Below, piece by piece: positions 26,433-33,299 of a stretch of 64,000 nucleotides of DNA. This DNA comes from an uncultured Clostridia bacterium (lineage in GTDB: Bacteria; Bacillota; Clostridia; HGM11514). A program made the position numbers and the translations under genes. Location of the stretch: assembly GCA_934464705.1 (NCBI GenBank), contig CAKSKB010000003.1:62001-126000 (forward strand). The letters are read 5' to 3'. The notes beneath the pieces were generated by a model, which searched no databases, was not told the DNA's origin, and worked only from the letters and a program-made list of their open reading frames with translations. Each line of letters starts with the position of its first letter. Positions within the stretch are counted from its first letter, which is position 1.

Positions 26433-28982
26433 TCAATAAATTTCATAAAGAATTTTGGTACATTCCGCCCTCGTAATATTTTTTGAAGGCTTAACCGTAC
26501 CGTCCGGGTAACCCGAAATAATTCCGTAGCAGGTAAGGGCTTTAAAACCGTCCATTGCCCAATCCGGAATTTCAGCGTCATCTTTAAACGAAACACTTCC
26601 CGATTTAATTCCGTAAGGCAGACTTCTTCCGACAATCGCCGCAACCTCCGCCCTTGTAATCGTATCGTACGGGGCAAAAAAGTTACCGCTGTCCGTCCCC
26701 TTTCCGCTTATTATTCCGTTTGCAACGAGGGCATAAATGTACGGTCTCATGTTCTGCGGAATATCGGCATAATCGACAAGCCCGGAATCAAATCCTGCAT
26801 ATTCCGCCTCGTTGTATCCGAGCGTTTTGCAAGTCATAACGGCAAAATCAAGCCTTGTCATGTTCTCATCGGGCTTAAAATAATTGCTGTCAAGCTCAAA
26901 TGTAAAATCGGTTATCCCCTGCCCGTACATATAAGAAATGTACGCATCGCACCAGTGCCACGCAATATCCGCAAAAGGCGCTGCACTCACGGTCTTGTTC
27001 GCTGTATAATATGCAAGCGTTTTTCCGCCGAGAACCGTATCGCCGAGAATTTTTATTTTATGCATTTTACCGTCTTTTAAATCTATAGTGATTTTTCCGT
27101 TTTCAAGCGATGCATACTTTTCGCCGTCAACATAAGCCGACGCCCACTGCATCGGCACGGCGCATGCATTTTTAAATTTAACCGTAACGGTATTTCCGTT
27201 TTGTGTAAACACTGCGTCCGAAATATTTCCGCCGTTTTGAATCGGCGTTGAGGCCGTAACGGTCAGCGGAAGCTTTTTGGAATAACTTCCCATCGTAACA
27301 AGCACATTTCCGCCGCCGGCGGTTGTTCCGGCAATGATTGTGCCGTCATCGTCTATATAGGCTATTTTTTCCGCACCGTCGGTAAGCTCCCATTTGAAAA
27401 GAGTGTCCTTCGCAAAATGCTCCGTGTGCTTATAATAAGGAACAACGCTCAGTTCGGCTTTTTCACCGCGGCTCAGGGTGAGAGAAGATATATTTTTCCA
27501 GCCGTTTTCATTCTGAAAAACCATATCGTCCGGGCTGTCGATTACATTAACCTTAACGCTGCCCGTGACCTCACCGACCCTTGCCGTAACAGTGCAGACG
27601 CCGCTTCCGGTAAATGTCGCATTGCCGTTTTGGTCGATTGTGCAGCCTTCCTTGTCAACCGAGTATGTCACTTCTCCCGAAATCGCAGCCGGATAATAGC
27701 CCGAATCGACGCCCTTAACCCTGAAGGTTTCGGTTTCACCGCTTAAATAGTAGCCGTTATACGGGTAAAGATAGAGTTTTGCAAGAGATGAGGTTTGTTT
27801 CGACTTGTTCAGCAGTGCAAAAAAGTTTGTACACTGCCGCTGCGCTCCGTCGGAAGGCGAATTCAAAAGCGTGCTGTGCCAGTCACCGGGAAACATACCG
27901 CTAAGCGCAGTTGAACCGCCGCCGTCAAAATTGACCGCTTCAACACAGCCAAGCTCTTTCAGCCTTTCCGCAAGGGTTTTAAGCCTTACACCATAGCTTG
28001 ACGACTGCCTTCCGTCAATTGTATAGAAAATCACTGTGCCGTCTGCTTTAATGCCGACAGCCGTTCTCGGGCTTGCCGCCTCATCGATGTTCTGAACTGC
28101 ACCGCCTTTTATAAGCCTTCCCCCGACGGAACCTGCAGCGTATGCCACATTGTTCCACACCTCCGGATTTGCGACCGTGTTTGTAATGGAAACCGTATCT
28201 CCCGGGTTCAGCGAATTAAGCTGGTCATACCACTCCCTGTAGCCGTTTGTTATCGCCTCATCGGCAATCGTCAGCACCATTTTACCCTCGGGAATCGAAA
28301 TCGCAGAGGAGTGTTTTGCTTTGGATTCAACAATACCGGTAACCGTTTCGCCGAGCCTCAGCTCACCGCTTACCGAACCGATTACAATATCAAGCCCCTC
28401 ATCCGAAACCCTGGTATCACTGTAAAATCTGTCATTAAGAAGATAAACCCCGAACGGCTGACGGTATTTGTTGATGTTCTGAAGCACCAGAGTTTTGCCG
28501 CCGGCGGTAATTGTGGAATTGATTTTAAGCCAGTCCGCAACGGCTTTGCCGTCACTGTAGAAGCCAACTGCGTCGGAGCCGTCGATTTCCTTTGCAACAA
28601 TTATTCCGTTTTCGATAACATCCGCCATCGGAACGCCCGTCTGAAACGAGAAAAATCCTGCATTCATACCCATAAGAGGAATTAATCCCTCAGCTCTCAT
28701 TGCGTCCGTAGCTGAGGAAAGAGTCTGCTTGCCGTACATATATTTCCCGTTGAAAAGCGCCGGAACAATATCCGAATTGGGTTTATATGTATAATAATGT
28801 TCGTTCTGCCGCCCCACACCGCTCTGAGTGCTGTAAAAGGTATTGTCGGTATAGGTAGTGTCGGTTCCGACAACAAGCCCTTCATCACATGTAATGAGAT
28901 TGCCCAGAACCGAATCTGCTGCAAAAACTGCCGTATTGCAGATTAATACTACAGAAATTACAAAAATCATGAACCGTTTCAT
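26433..28982 (-). CDS. SLH-anchored phosphodiester glycosidase family protein
   Basis: 849 aa. Signal peptide (residues 1-21, VFAADS). Residues ~30-390 form a NAGPA-type phosphodiester glycosidase domain, with GMNAGFF near 104, PRTAVGIKADG near 285 and FDGGGSTAL near 350. Residues ~395-560 are Ig/Big-type beta domains. Three SLH repeats end the protein from ~670 (FKPDENMTRLDF, FFAPYDTITRAEVA, PDGTVKPSKNITRAEC). NAGPA enzymes uncover GlcNAc from phosphodiesters; bacterial ones may act on wall polymers or teichoic-like phosphodiesters. The SLH module places it on the cell surface. Its substrate is unknown. Confidence 0.9.
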   Translation of the reverse strand: MKRFMIFVISVVLICNTAVFAADSVLGNLITCDEGLVVGTDTTYTDNTFYSTQSGVGRQNEHYYTYKPNSDIVPALFNGKYMYGKQTLSSATDAMRAEGLIPLMGMNAGFFSFQTGVPMADVIENGIIVAKEIDGSDAVGFYSDGKAVADWLKINSTITAGGKTLVLQNINKYRQPFGVYLLNDRFYSDTRVSDEGLDIVIGSVSGELRLGETVTGIVESKAKHSSAISIPEGKMVLTIADEAITNGYREWYDQLNSLNPGDTVSITNTVANPEVWNNVAYAAGSVGGRLIKGGAVQNIDEAASPRTAVGIKADGTVIFYTIDGRQSSSYGVRLKTLAERLKELGCVEAVNFDGGGSTALSGMFPGDWHSTLLNSPSDGAQRQCTNFFALLNKSKQTSSLAKLYLYPYNGYYLSGETETFRVKGVDSGYYPAAISGEVTYSVDKEGCTIDQNGNATFTGSGVCTVTARVGEVTGSVKVNVIDSPDDMVFQNENGWKNISSLTLSRGEKAELSVVPYYKHTEHFAKDTLFKWELTDGAEKIAYIDDDGTIIAGTTAGGGNVLVTMGSYSKKLPLTVTASTPIQNGGNISDAVFTQNGNTVTVKFKNACAVPMQWASAYVDGEKYASLENGKITIDLKDGKMHKIKILGDTVLGGKTLAYYTANKTVSAAPFADIAWHWCDAYISYMYGQGITDFTFELDSNYFKPDENMTRLDFAVMTCKTLGYNEAEYAGFDSGLVDYADIPQNMRPYIYALVANGIISGKGTDSGNFFAPYDTITRAEVAAIVGRSLPYGIKSGSVSFKDDAEIPDWAMDGFKALTCYGIISGYPDGTVKPSKNITRAECTKILYEIY

Positions 28983-29018
28983 AATGCGCCACCTTATCTT
29001 AAAATGTATACTTTATAT

Positions 29019-29047
29019 ATTATAGCACATTTTGTTTCATAATTCAA
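29019..29047 (-). promoter_or_regulatory. Promoter of the phosphodiester glycosidase operon
   Basis: On the minus strand: TTGAAT, 17-nt spacer, TATAAT with TGC extended -10, 36 bp before the ATG at 28982. Confidence 0.7.
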
Positions 29048-29078
29048 ACATAAAAATATTACAATACCGTAACGGGCA

Positions 29079-29110
29079 TTGCGGATATGCCATACAAGAC
29101 ATATCCGCAA
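29079..29110. repeat. Inverted repeat after the Cys-rich microprotein genes
   Basis: An 11-bp perfect stem (29079-29089 with 29100-29110) with a 10-nt loop lies 27 bp after the last microprotein stop. There is no immediate T tract on the minus strand, so it may end or stabilise that transcript, or be a weak terminator. Confidence 0.5.
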
Positions 29111-29136
29111 AAAGCCGTTATTCACAAAATTCGGTA

Positions 29137-29283
29137 TTATCTGTTGCAGCAGCCGAAGCCGAAGCCGTCATTTGTAAGACAAAGGATTACGATGATTGCA
29201 ACGATAATCCAGATCCAAGTATCGGTGCCGCCGTTATCGCATCCGCAGCCGCATCCGAGATTGCTGGTCGTTATGTCGGACAT
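29137..29283 (-). CDS. Cys/Gly-rich single-helix microprotein, 48 aa
   Basis: The ATG at 29283 is preceded by GGAGGT with suitable spacing. The protein has an N-terminal GCGCGCD cluster, one hydrophobic helix WIWIIVAIIVILCL and a C-terminal GFGFGCCNR. It is the third of three tandem genes with the same plan (Cys/Asp head, one membrane helix, CC tail), each with its own strong ribosome site. Similar short Cys-rich proteins are usually left unannotated in Clostridia. A sigmaK-like promoter upstream and the nearby SASP gene suggest a late spore-coat or mother-cell role (inference). Confidence 0.75.
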   Translation of the reverse strand: MSDITTSNLGCGCGCDNGGTDTWIWIIVAIIVILCLTNDGFGFGCCNR

Positions 29284-29304
29284 ATTATCAAGCACCTCCG
29301 GTTA

Positions 29305-29421
29305 TTAGTTGTCGCAGCAGCCGGTTCCGGTTCCCCAGAACAAGAGAAGGAAAAGAATGATGAACCAAAGTACGGAGTCGTCTCCGTTGCAACCGTTGAA
29401 ATTTCTTCCTAAAAAGCTCAT
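29305..29421 (-). CDS. Cys-rich single-helix microprotein, 38 aa
   Basis: The ATG at 29421 has GAGGTGA upstream. The order is MSFLGRN, CNGDDS, a hydrophobic helix LWFIILFLLLFW, then GTGTGCCDN. It is the middle gene of the trio, 23 bp from the next gene in each direction. The DDS-helix-GCC layout matches both neighbours though the sequences have diverged, consistent with old tandem duplication. The function is unknown; the spore context is the only clue. Confidence 0.75.
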   Translation of the reverse strand: MSFLGRNFNGCNGDDSVLWFIILFLLLFWGTGTGCCDN

Positions 29422-29444
29422 ATAATTCACCTCATTATTATTTG

Positions 29445-29549
29445 TCAACAACACTCGTTGTTATTATTGCAGCAGAAGATAAGAAGGAAAACAATTATAA
29501 AAAAGAGAATCTCGCTGTTTTCTCCAAAGAAACCGCAATTGCCGTTCAC
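29445..29549 (-). CDS. Cys-rich single-helix microprotein, 34 aa
   Basis: Start is GTG at 29549 with GGAGGTG 6-7 nt upstream; no ATG is available in frame. The order is MNGNCGFFGENS, a hydrophobic helix ILFFIIVFLLIF, then CCNNNNECC. It is the first gene of the trio and lies 33 bp after a sigmaK-like -10 box. Four of its five cysteines are in two CC pairs at the C-terminus, suited to disulfide cross-linking as in spore coats (inference). Confidence 0.7.
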   Translation of the reverse strand: MNGNCGFFGENSEILFFIIVFLLIFCCNNNNECC

Positions 29550-29581
29550 AAATATTCACCTCCAAAAATCATCTTCAAAAA

Positions 29582-29610
29582 TATTGTATGTAAGCGGATT
29601 ATTTTTTGTT
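29582..29610 (-). promoter_or_regulatory. SigmaK-like promoter of the microprotein genes
   Basis: On the minus strand: AACA, 16-nt spacer, CATACAATA. This matches the B. subtilis late mother-cell consensus mACm-N16-CATAnnnTA; the -10 also fits sigmaE (CATACAmT), but no sigmaE -35 is present. Confidence 0.5.
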
Positions 29611-29616
29611 ACAGCA

Positions 29617-29645
29617 TTGACTTTGCAAATTTATAATGTTATAAT
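29617..29645 (+). promoter_or_regulatory. SigmaA promoter of dut
   Basis: TTGACT, 17-nt spacer, TATAAT, 32 bp before the dut start; back to back with the sigmaK-like promoter on the other strand. Confidence 0.78.
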
Positions 29646-29676
29646 AATATTAAAAATTCAGGTAAGGATGATAATT

Positions 29677-30114
29677 GTGTTAGTAAATATCAAAAAGCTT
29701 GACGAAAATGCCGTTATACCTACATACGGCTCGGAATTTGCCGCAGGAGCGGACATTTATGCGTGCCTTTCCGAGGCGGTAACAATTAACCCGGGCGAAA
29801 CTTATCTCGTGCCCACAGGGATTTCTCTCGAAGTGCCGGAGGGCTATGCCGGGCTTATTTATGCAAGGAGCGGGCTGGCTTCAAAAAAAGGTCTTGCGCC
29901 GGCAAACAAGGTGGGCGTGGTTGACGCCGATTACAGAGGTCAGGTTTTCGTTGCGCTGTTTAATCATTCAAAGCAGCCGCAGACAATCGAAAACGGCGAA
30001 AGAATTGCACAGCTTGTTATAGCGCCGTTTTTAAAGGCAGAATTTAACGAAGTCGCAGAGCTTTCGGATACCGTAAGAGGTGCCGGCGGATTCGGCTCAA
30101 CCGGAAAGAAATAA
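29677..30114 (+). CDS. dut: dUTP diphosphatase
   Basis: 145 aa homotrimeric dUTPase. All motifs are present: GADIYACL, the ARSGLA motif 2, GVVDADYRG motif 3, NGERIAQLV motif 4 and the C-terminal GAGGFGSTG motif 5. It hydrolyses dUTP to dUMP, keeping uracil out of DNA. The GTG at 29677 is chosen because AAGGATG lies 7 nt upstream; an ATG three codons earlier overlaps that ribosome site. It is divergent from the microprotein genes and convergent with the SASP gene. Confidence 0.95.
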   Translation: MLVNIKKLDENAVIPTYGSEFAAGADIYACLSEAVTINPGETYLVPTGISLEVPEGYAGLIYARSGLASKKGLAPANKVGVVDADYRGQVFVALFNHSKQPQTIENGERIAQLVIAPFLKAEFNEVAELSDTVRGAGGFGSTGKK

Positions 30115-30118
30115 AAAC

Positions 30119-30165
30119 AAATCTCCCGCAGCATAAATTTTTGGAATTTATGTTACGGGAGATTT
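30119..30165. terminator. Bidirectional terminator between dut and the SASP gene
   Basis: A 10-bp stem (30119-30128 with 30156-30165) with an inner AT-rich stem has T-rich tails in both directions. It sits between convergent genes. Confidence 0.8.
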
Positions 30166-30195
30166 TCCGGTTTAAAAGTTCAATCCGGGAGAAAA

Positions 30196-30387
30196 CTATT
30201 TAAGAGAGTTTTCGTATGCCTGGATCATCTTCTTAACCATCTGTCCGCCTACGGAACCTGCCTGACGGGCTGTGATGTCGCCGTTGTAACCCTGCTTAAG
30301 GTTTACGCCTACTTCGTTTGCGGCTTCCATCTTAAATCTTTCAAGTGCTTCCTTAGCTTCGGGAACGATAACCTTGCTCTTAGACAT
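30196..30387 (-). CDS. Alpha/beta-type small acid-soluble spore protein
   Basis: 63 aa. It has the SASP signatures: a helix with RFKMEAANEVGVN, containing the GPR-protease site region (E-x-A-x-E-x-G-V), then GYNGDITARQAGSVGGQMVKKMI. These proteins coat and protect DNA in the spore core. The ATG at 30387 follows AAAGGAG by 8 nt; an earlier GTG would overlap that site. A sigmaG-like promoter lies upstream. This gene is the clearest evidence that the organism makes endospores. Confidence 0.96.
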   Translation of the reverse strand: MSKSKVIVPEAKEALERFKMEAANEVGVNLKQGYNGDITARQAGSVGGQMVKKMIQAYENSLK

Positions 30388-30429
30388 AATGTCCACTCCT
30401 TTTTGAAATATTTTTTTAACTTACAACAG

Positions 30430-30458
30430 TATTTTGCGTAAATTAAAAAATAATATTC
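30430..30458 (-). promoter_or_regulatory. SigmaG-like promoter of the SASP gene
   Basis: On the minus strand: GAATA, 17-nt spacer, CAAAATA; it matches the forespore consensus GHATR / CATWHTA in all but one base and sits 43 bp before the SASP ATG. Confidence 0.5.
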
Positions 30459-30487
30459 CGGTGTGTTTTTGGAAGCGCTCTCAAAAA

Positions 30488-32398
30488 TTAGCAATCGAAA
30501 ATATAATATTTATCCGGCTCAAAACCTTCATTTTCCGTTGTTATCGGGAAAGCAGCACCAACTCCCTCACTGCCGGATATAAAGCTGTCAAATTTTTTTC
30601 TCATGTACCAAAGCTCTCCGTTTTTGTCCACGGCTTCAGAATACTTTGTATAGGTTATTCCTTCAACAGCAAGATTTTTTCGATTGTTTATTTCTAAATC
30701 GGAGTACCTGAAAACCATTCTGAAGAGTCTGATGTTGTTTTTGCAAAGCGACAACTTGGCAGCGTCAAGCGCCTTGTCGAACAGGTTGTATACTTTTTCT
30801 TTGTCGACAACCTCCATCATGTGTATAGCGGCGCCGAATATCCATACACCGTCCAAAGCGTCTTCGCAAATTTTAATAATTTCTTTAATATACGGTGCAC
30901 CTTCTCCGAAAATTCTGCAAAATAAATCCAAACAATCTTCCATGGAATTTGACACATCATAGGCAGTTCTGCCGTAGGTATAAAAATTGAATATGTTGTT
31001 CCAGAGATTATAGCATTCAATCTGCGTCCCGAGTCCCGAAATGTTTTTTTCAAGGAATCTTTTACAAATCGCCTGCATTTCGTCAGCACACGGCATATAA
31101 CGCTGCCTCTTGCTGTAAACACCCATAAAGTAGTCGTAATATACGCCCGTCGCCCCTGCATTAATCCAGCTGAGCAGAACTTTTTCGTATTCCGTACCGT
31201 TAAGTCCGCTTCCGTCGGGCTTTCCGACATCGCGTATGCCTGTTCCTTGTGCGGTTGCGGCGTCAACGACTATTCCTGCTTCTAAAGTATCGTTTTCGCC
31301 GCAGCTTAGCAAATCACGGTAAGCAAGTTTGTCAATCTTAAGCATACTGCCTTTGCTTCTGAGATATTTCGCCGTTTCATTCACGAAATATGTATAATTG
31401 TCGTTTTTGTCGTGCTTTTGGCATTCCCGACAGCAGCATTGTTCATGCGTGCCGTCATTCGGCCAAACGGTAACTGTATCCGCAATAGGGTTTTGATGCG
31501 ACCATTCAAGCAGATTTTCGGAAAACTGCTTTATGCAATTTTCATTTCTGAGACAGAAAACAAACTGACCCGAAAACTCGCCCGGCTTCATATAATATCT
31601 TGTGCCGTCGGGTTTAAGACGGTAATATTCCGGATGAGTGCGGTAGTATTTTTCGGGAAAATACTTGTTCCCCTCGTGCGGAAGCAGCATACAAGCTGTT
31701 TCATGATGTCCGACAGTAAATAAGATGCCGTATTTATCCGCCAAATCAAGCATTCCGTTTTGCTTGTACTCTTCGTAAATACTCCACCATACAAGCATTC
31801 TGTTATAACGGTTTTTAGACAGCCAGCCCAAAAATTTTTCGTTTAACCGATGATTTGCATCCCCTGCCCAGTTGTTGTACTGAACAATTGCACAGCGGTA
31901 GGAAACATCAGCAGCCGGTTTTTTGTATTCGCAGTTGGAAACCGAAAGTTCATCATGATGCGCAATATATTCACCCGCAGGAAAATCACTTCCCGAATAT
32001 GCTGCCAGGCTGCACCCGAAAAACCGCTCGAGAAGCTCATATACCGCATAAAGAGTCCCTCTTTCGCGCTCCAAATCATCGCCGCTGCTTCCTGCCAGAA
32101 GAAGGGTGTTTTCACAAGACAAAATCATAAAACCTTCGGGGCCGGGCACTGATTTTTTGAAATCCTCTGCGGATATCAGCTCTGCCGCTGCGGTATTTCG
32201 TTCGGGATTGCCTATAATTATTTTGTTTTTTGCGTCCGGAGCATATCGAAGTTTCCTATCGCACATTTTTTCAGCATAATCGAAAAGTAACTCGGCTGCA
32301 AACTTTTCCCGCTTTGTCGGTGTCTCCGGAAGTATAATTTCAGCACAAAAAGCGCCATTTTCGGCAATTTTCACAGTTGATTCCTCCTTTATTTTCAC
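30488..32398 (-). CDS. DUF4838 domain protein (glycoside-hydrolase-like)
   Basis: 636 aa, no signal peptide. Residues ~10-130 resemble the N-terminal domain of alpha-glucuronidases (GH67N), with IIIGNPERN and YELLERFFGC. Residues ~160-450 match the DUF4838 TIM-barrel-like region, including NRYNRMLVWW, GHHETACMLLPH, VTVWPNDG, CCCRECQKHD and WINAGATGVYYDYF. It lies 14 bp behind nagB, so an amino-sugar glycan is a likely theme, but the activity is not known. Two in-frame GTG starts exist (32398, 32374), each with its own AAAGGAGGAA site, because of a 24-bp tandem duplication. Confidence 0.85.
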   Translation of the reverse strand: MKIKEESTVKIAENGAFCAEIILPETPTKREKFAAELLFDYAEKMCDRKLRYAPDAKNKIIIGNPERNTAAAELISAEDFKKSVPGPEGFMILSCENTLLLAGSSGDDLERERGTLYAVYELLERFFGCSLAAYSGSDFPAGEYIAHHDELSVSNCEYKKPAADVSYRCAIVQYNNWAGDANHRLNEKFLGWLSKNRYNRMLVWWSIYEEYKQNGMLDLADKYGILFTVGHHETACMLLPHEGNKYFPEKYYRTHPEYYRLKPDGTRYYMKPGEFSGQFVFCLRNENCIKQFSENLLEWSHQNPIADTVTVWPNDGTHEQCCCRECQKHDKNDNYTYFVNETAKYLRSKGSMLKIDKLAYRDLLSCGENDTLEAGIVVDAATAQGTGIRDVGKPDGSGLNGTEYEKVLLSWINAGATGVYYDYFMGVYSKRQRYMPCADEMQAICKRFLEKNISGLGTQIECYNLWNNIFNFYTYGRTAYDVSNSMEDCLDLFCRIFGEGAPYIKEIIKICEDALDGVWIFGAAIHMMEVVDKEKVYNLFDKALDAAKLSLCKNNIRLFRMVFRYSDLEINNRKNLAVEGITYTKYSEAVDKNGELWYMRKKFDSFISGSEGVGAAFPITTENEGFEPDKYYIFDC

Positions 32399-32417
32399 AG
32401 TTAATTCCTCCTTTATT
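32370..32417. repeat. Tandem 24-bp duplication of ribosome site and start codon
   Basis: Copies 32370-32393 and 32394-32417 differ by one base. Each carries AAAGGAGG, spacer and GTG for the DUF4838 gene on the minus strand. The unit length is a multiple of three, so both starts are in frame; the outer copy also holds the nagB stop codon. Confidence 0.9.
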
Positions 32418-33156
32418 TAAGCAGTGAACTGCTTTCATTATCAAGGTAAATCCTTGCGTCCGGACAAAGACGCAGCACCGTGGCCGGGCATTTTTCAGTA
32501 ATTTCCCCCATTATTGTCCGCTTAACAGCCTCGGCTTTGGTTGCTGACGGTACAATGCAGAAATGATGAGCTGCGGCTTTCAGAGCCGGAACAGTGAGTG
32601 TAAGAGCTTTTTCAGGAACATCGTCAATGCTTTCAAAGCACCCGTCGTTCACCTGTTGCCTCCTACATATTTCATCAAGCTCAACGATTTTAACCGCACT
32701 GCTGTCATCAAACTTCGCAGCATGAGGGTCATTAAATGCAATATGCCCGTTCTCGCCTATTCCCATACACACAATATCAACCGGATATTCTTTCAAAAGT
32801 TCCGCATATCTTCGGCATTCGGATTCCTCATCATCGGTATTGAGATAATGCACGGATTTAAAATTAACAAGGTCAAAAATATGAGTGCGCAAAAACTCGC
32901 CGAAACGCTGCGGAGCAGTTTTTCCAAGTCCCACATATTCATCCATATGGAAGGCATTAATTGAAGAAAAATCTATCGTTTTATCAGCCGCAAGCGCTTC
33001 CAGGAATTCGTTTTGAGAAGGCGCAGCCGCAAAAATCATATTGATTTCTTTTTTTATTTTCAATAAATCTTTTATGCACCCGGCACATTCGGCAGCCGCA
33101 TATTGCCCCATTTCTTTTCTTGTTTCAAAAATATTAACAGCAAAATTTAATTTCAT
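32413..33156 (-). CDS. nagB: Glucosamine-6-phosphate deaminase
   Basis: 247 aa NagB. FHMDEYVGLG near 69-78 carries the catalytic Asp, and GIGENGHIAFNDP near 130-142 the ring-opening His. It converts GlcN-6-P to fructose-6-P and ammonia, feeding glycolysis. It is the first gene of an operon with the DUF4838 gene, driven from a full-consensus promoter. It diverges from nagA and the LacI regulator, and a shared palindrome likely controls both. Confidence 0.95.
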   Translation of the reverse strand: MKLNFAVNIFETRKEMGQYAAAECAGCIKDLLKIKKEINMIFAAAPSQNEFLEALAADKTIDFSSINAFHMDEYVGLGKTAPQRFGEFLRTHIFDLVNFKSVHYLNTDDEESECRRYAELLKEYPVDIVCMGIGENGHIAFNDPHAAKFDDSSAVKIVELDEICRRQQVNDGCFESIDDVPEKALTLTVPALKAAAHHFCIVPSATKAEAVKRTIMGEITEKCPATVLRLCPDARIYLDNESSSLLK

Positions 33157-33185
33157 AATAACACTCCCAACATGAATTTTACTTG

Positions 33186-33214
33186 ATTATAACACAGCCG
33201 AATTGCGTTGTCAA
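33186..33214 (-). promoter_or_regulatory. Promoter of nagB-DUF4838
   Basis: On the minus strand: TTGACA, 17-nt spacer, TATAAT, a complete consensus match. The -35 touches the edge of the palindrome at 33212-33244. Confidence 0.88.
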
Positions 33215-33244
33215 TAAGAAACAAATATGTTTTGTTTCTTGTTG
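33212..33244. promoter_or_regulatory. Palindromic operator between nagB and nagA
   Basis: 14-bp arms (33212-33225 with 33231-33244, one mismatch; the inner 10 bp, AAGAAACAAA, match fully) are separated by 5 bp. Each end overlaps one -35 box, so a bound repressor would block both promoters. The LacI-family protein encoded at 34454-35482 is the natural candidate ligand-responsive repressor. Confidence 0.75.
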
Positions 33245-33270
33245 ACACACCGCAAACAATATGCTAAAAT
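33242..33270 (+). promoter_or_regulatory. Promoter of nagA-lacI
   Basis: TTGACA, 17-nt spacer, TAAAAT with TGC extended -10, 29 bp before the nagA ATG. The -35 overlaps the palindrome. Confidence 0.85.
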
Positions 33271-33299
33271 ATTATTAAAAGAAGCAAAGGATGACTGTC

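Noticed and set aside
29032..29412. 126-codon plus-strand open frame
   Set aside because: It covers the opposite strand of two microprotein genes that have proper ribosome sites and a coherent plan; this frame has neither.
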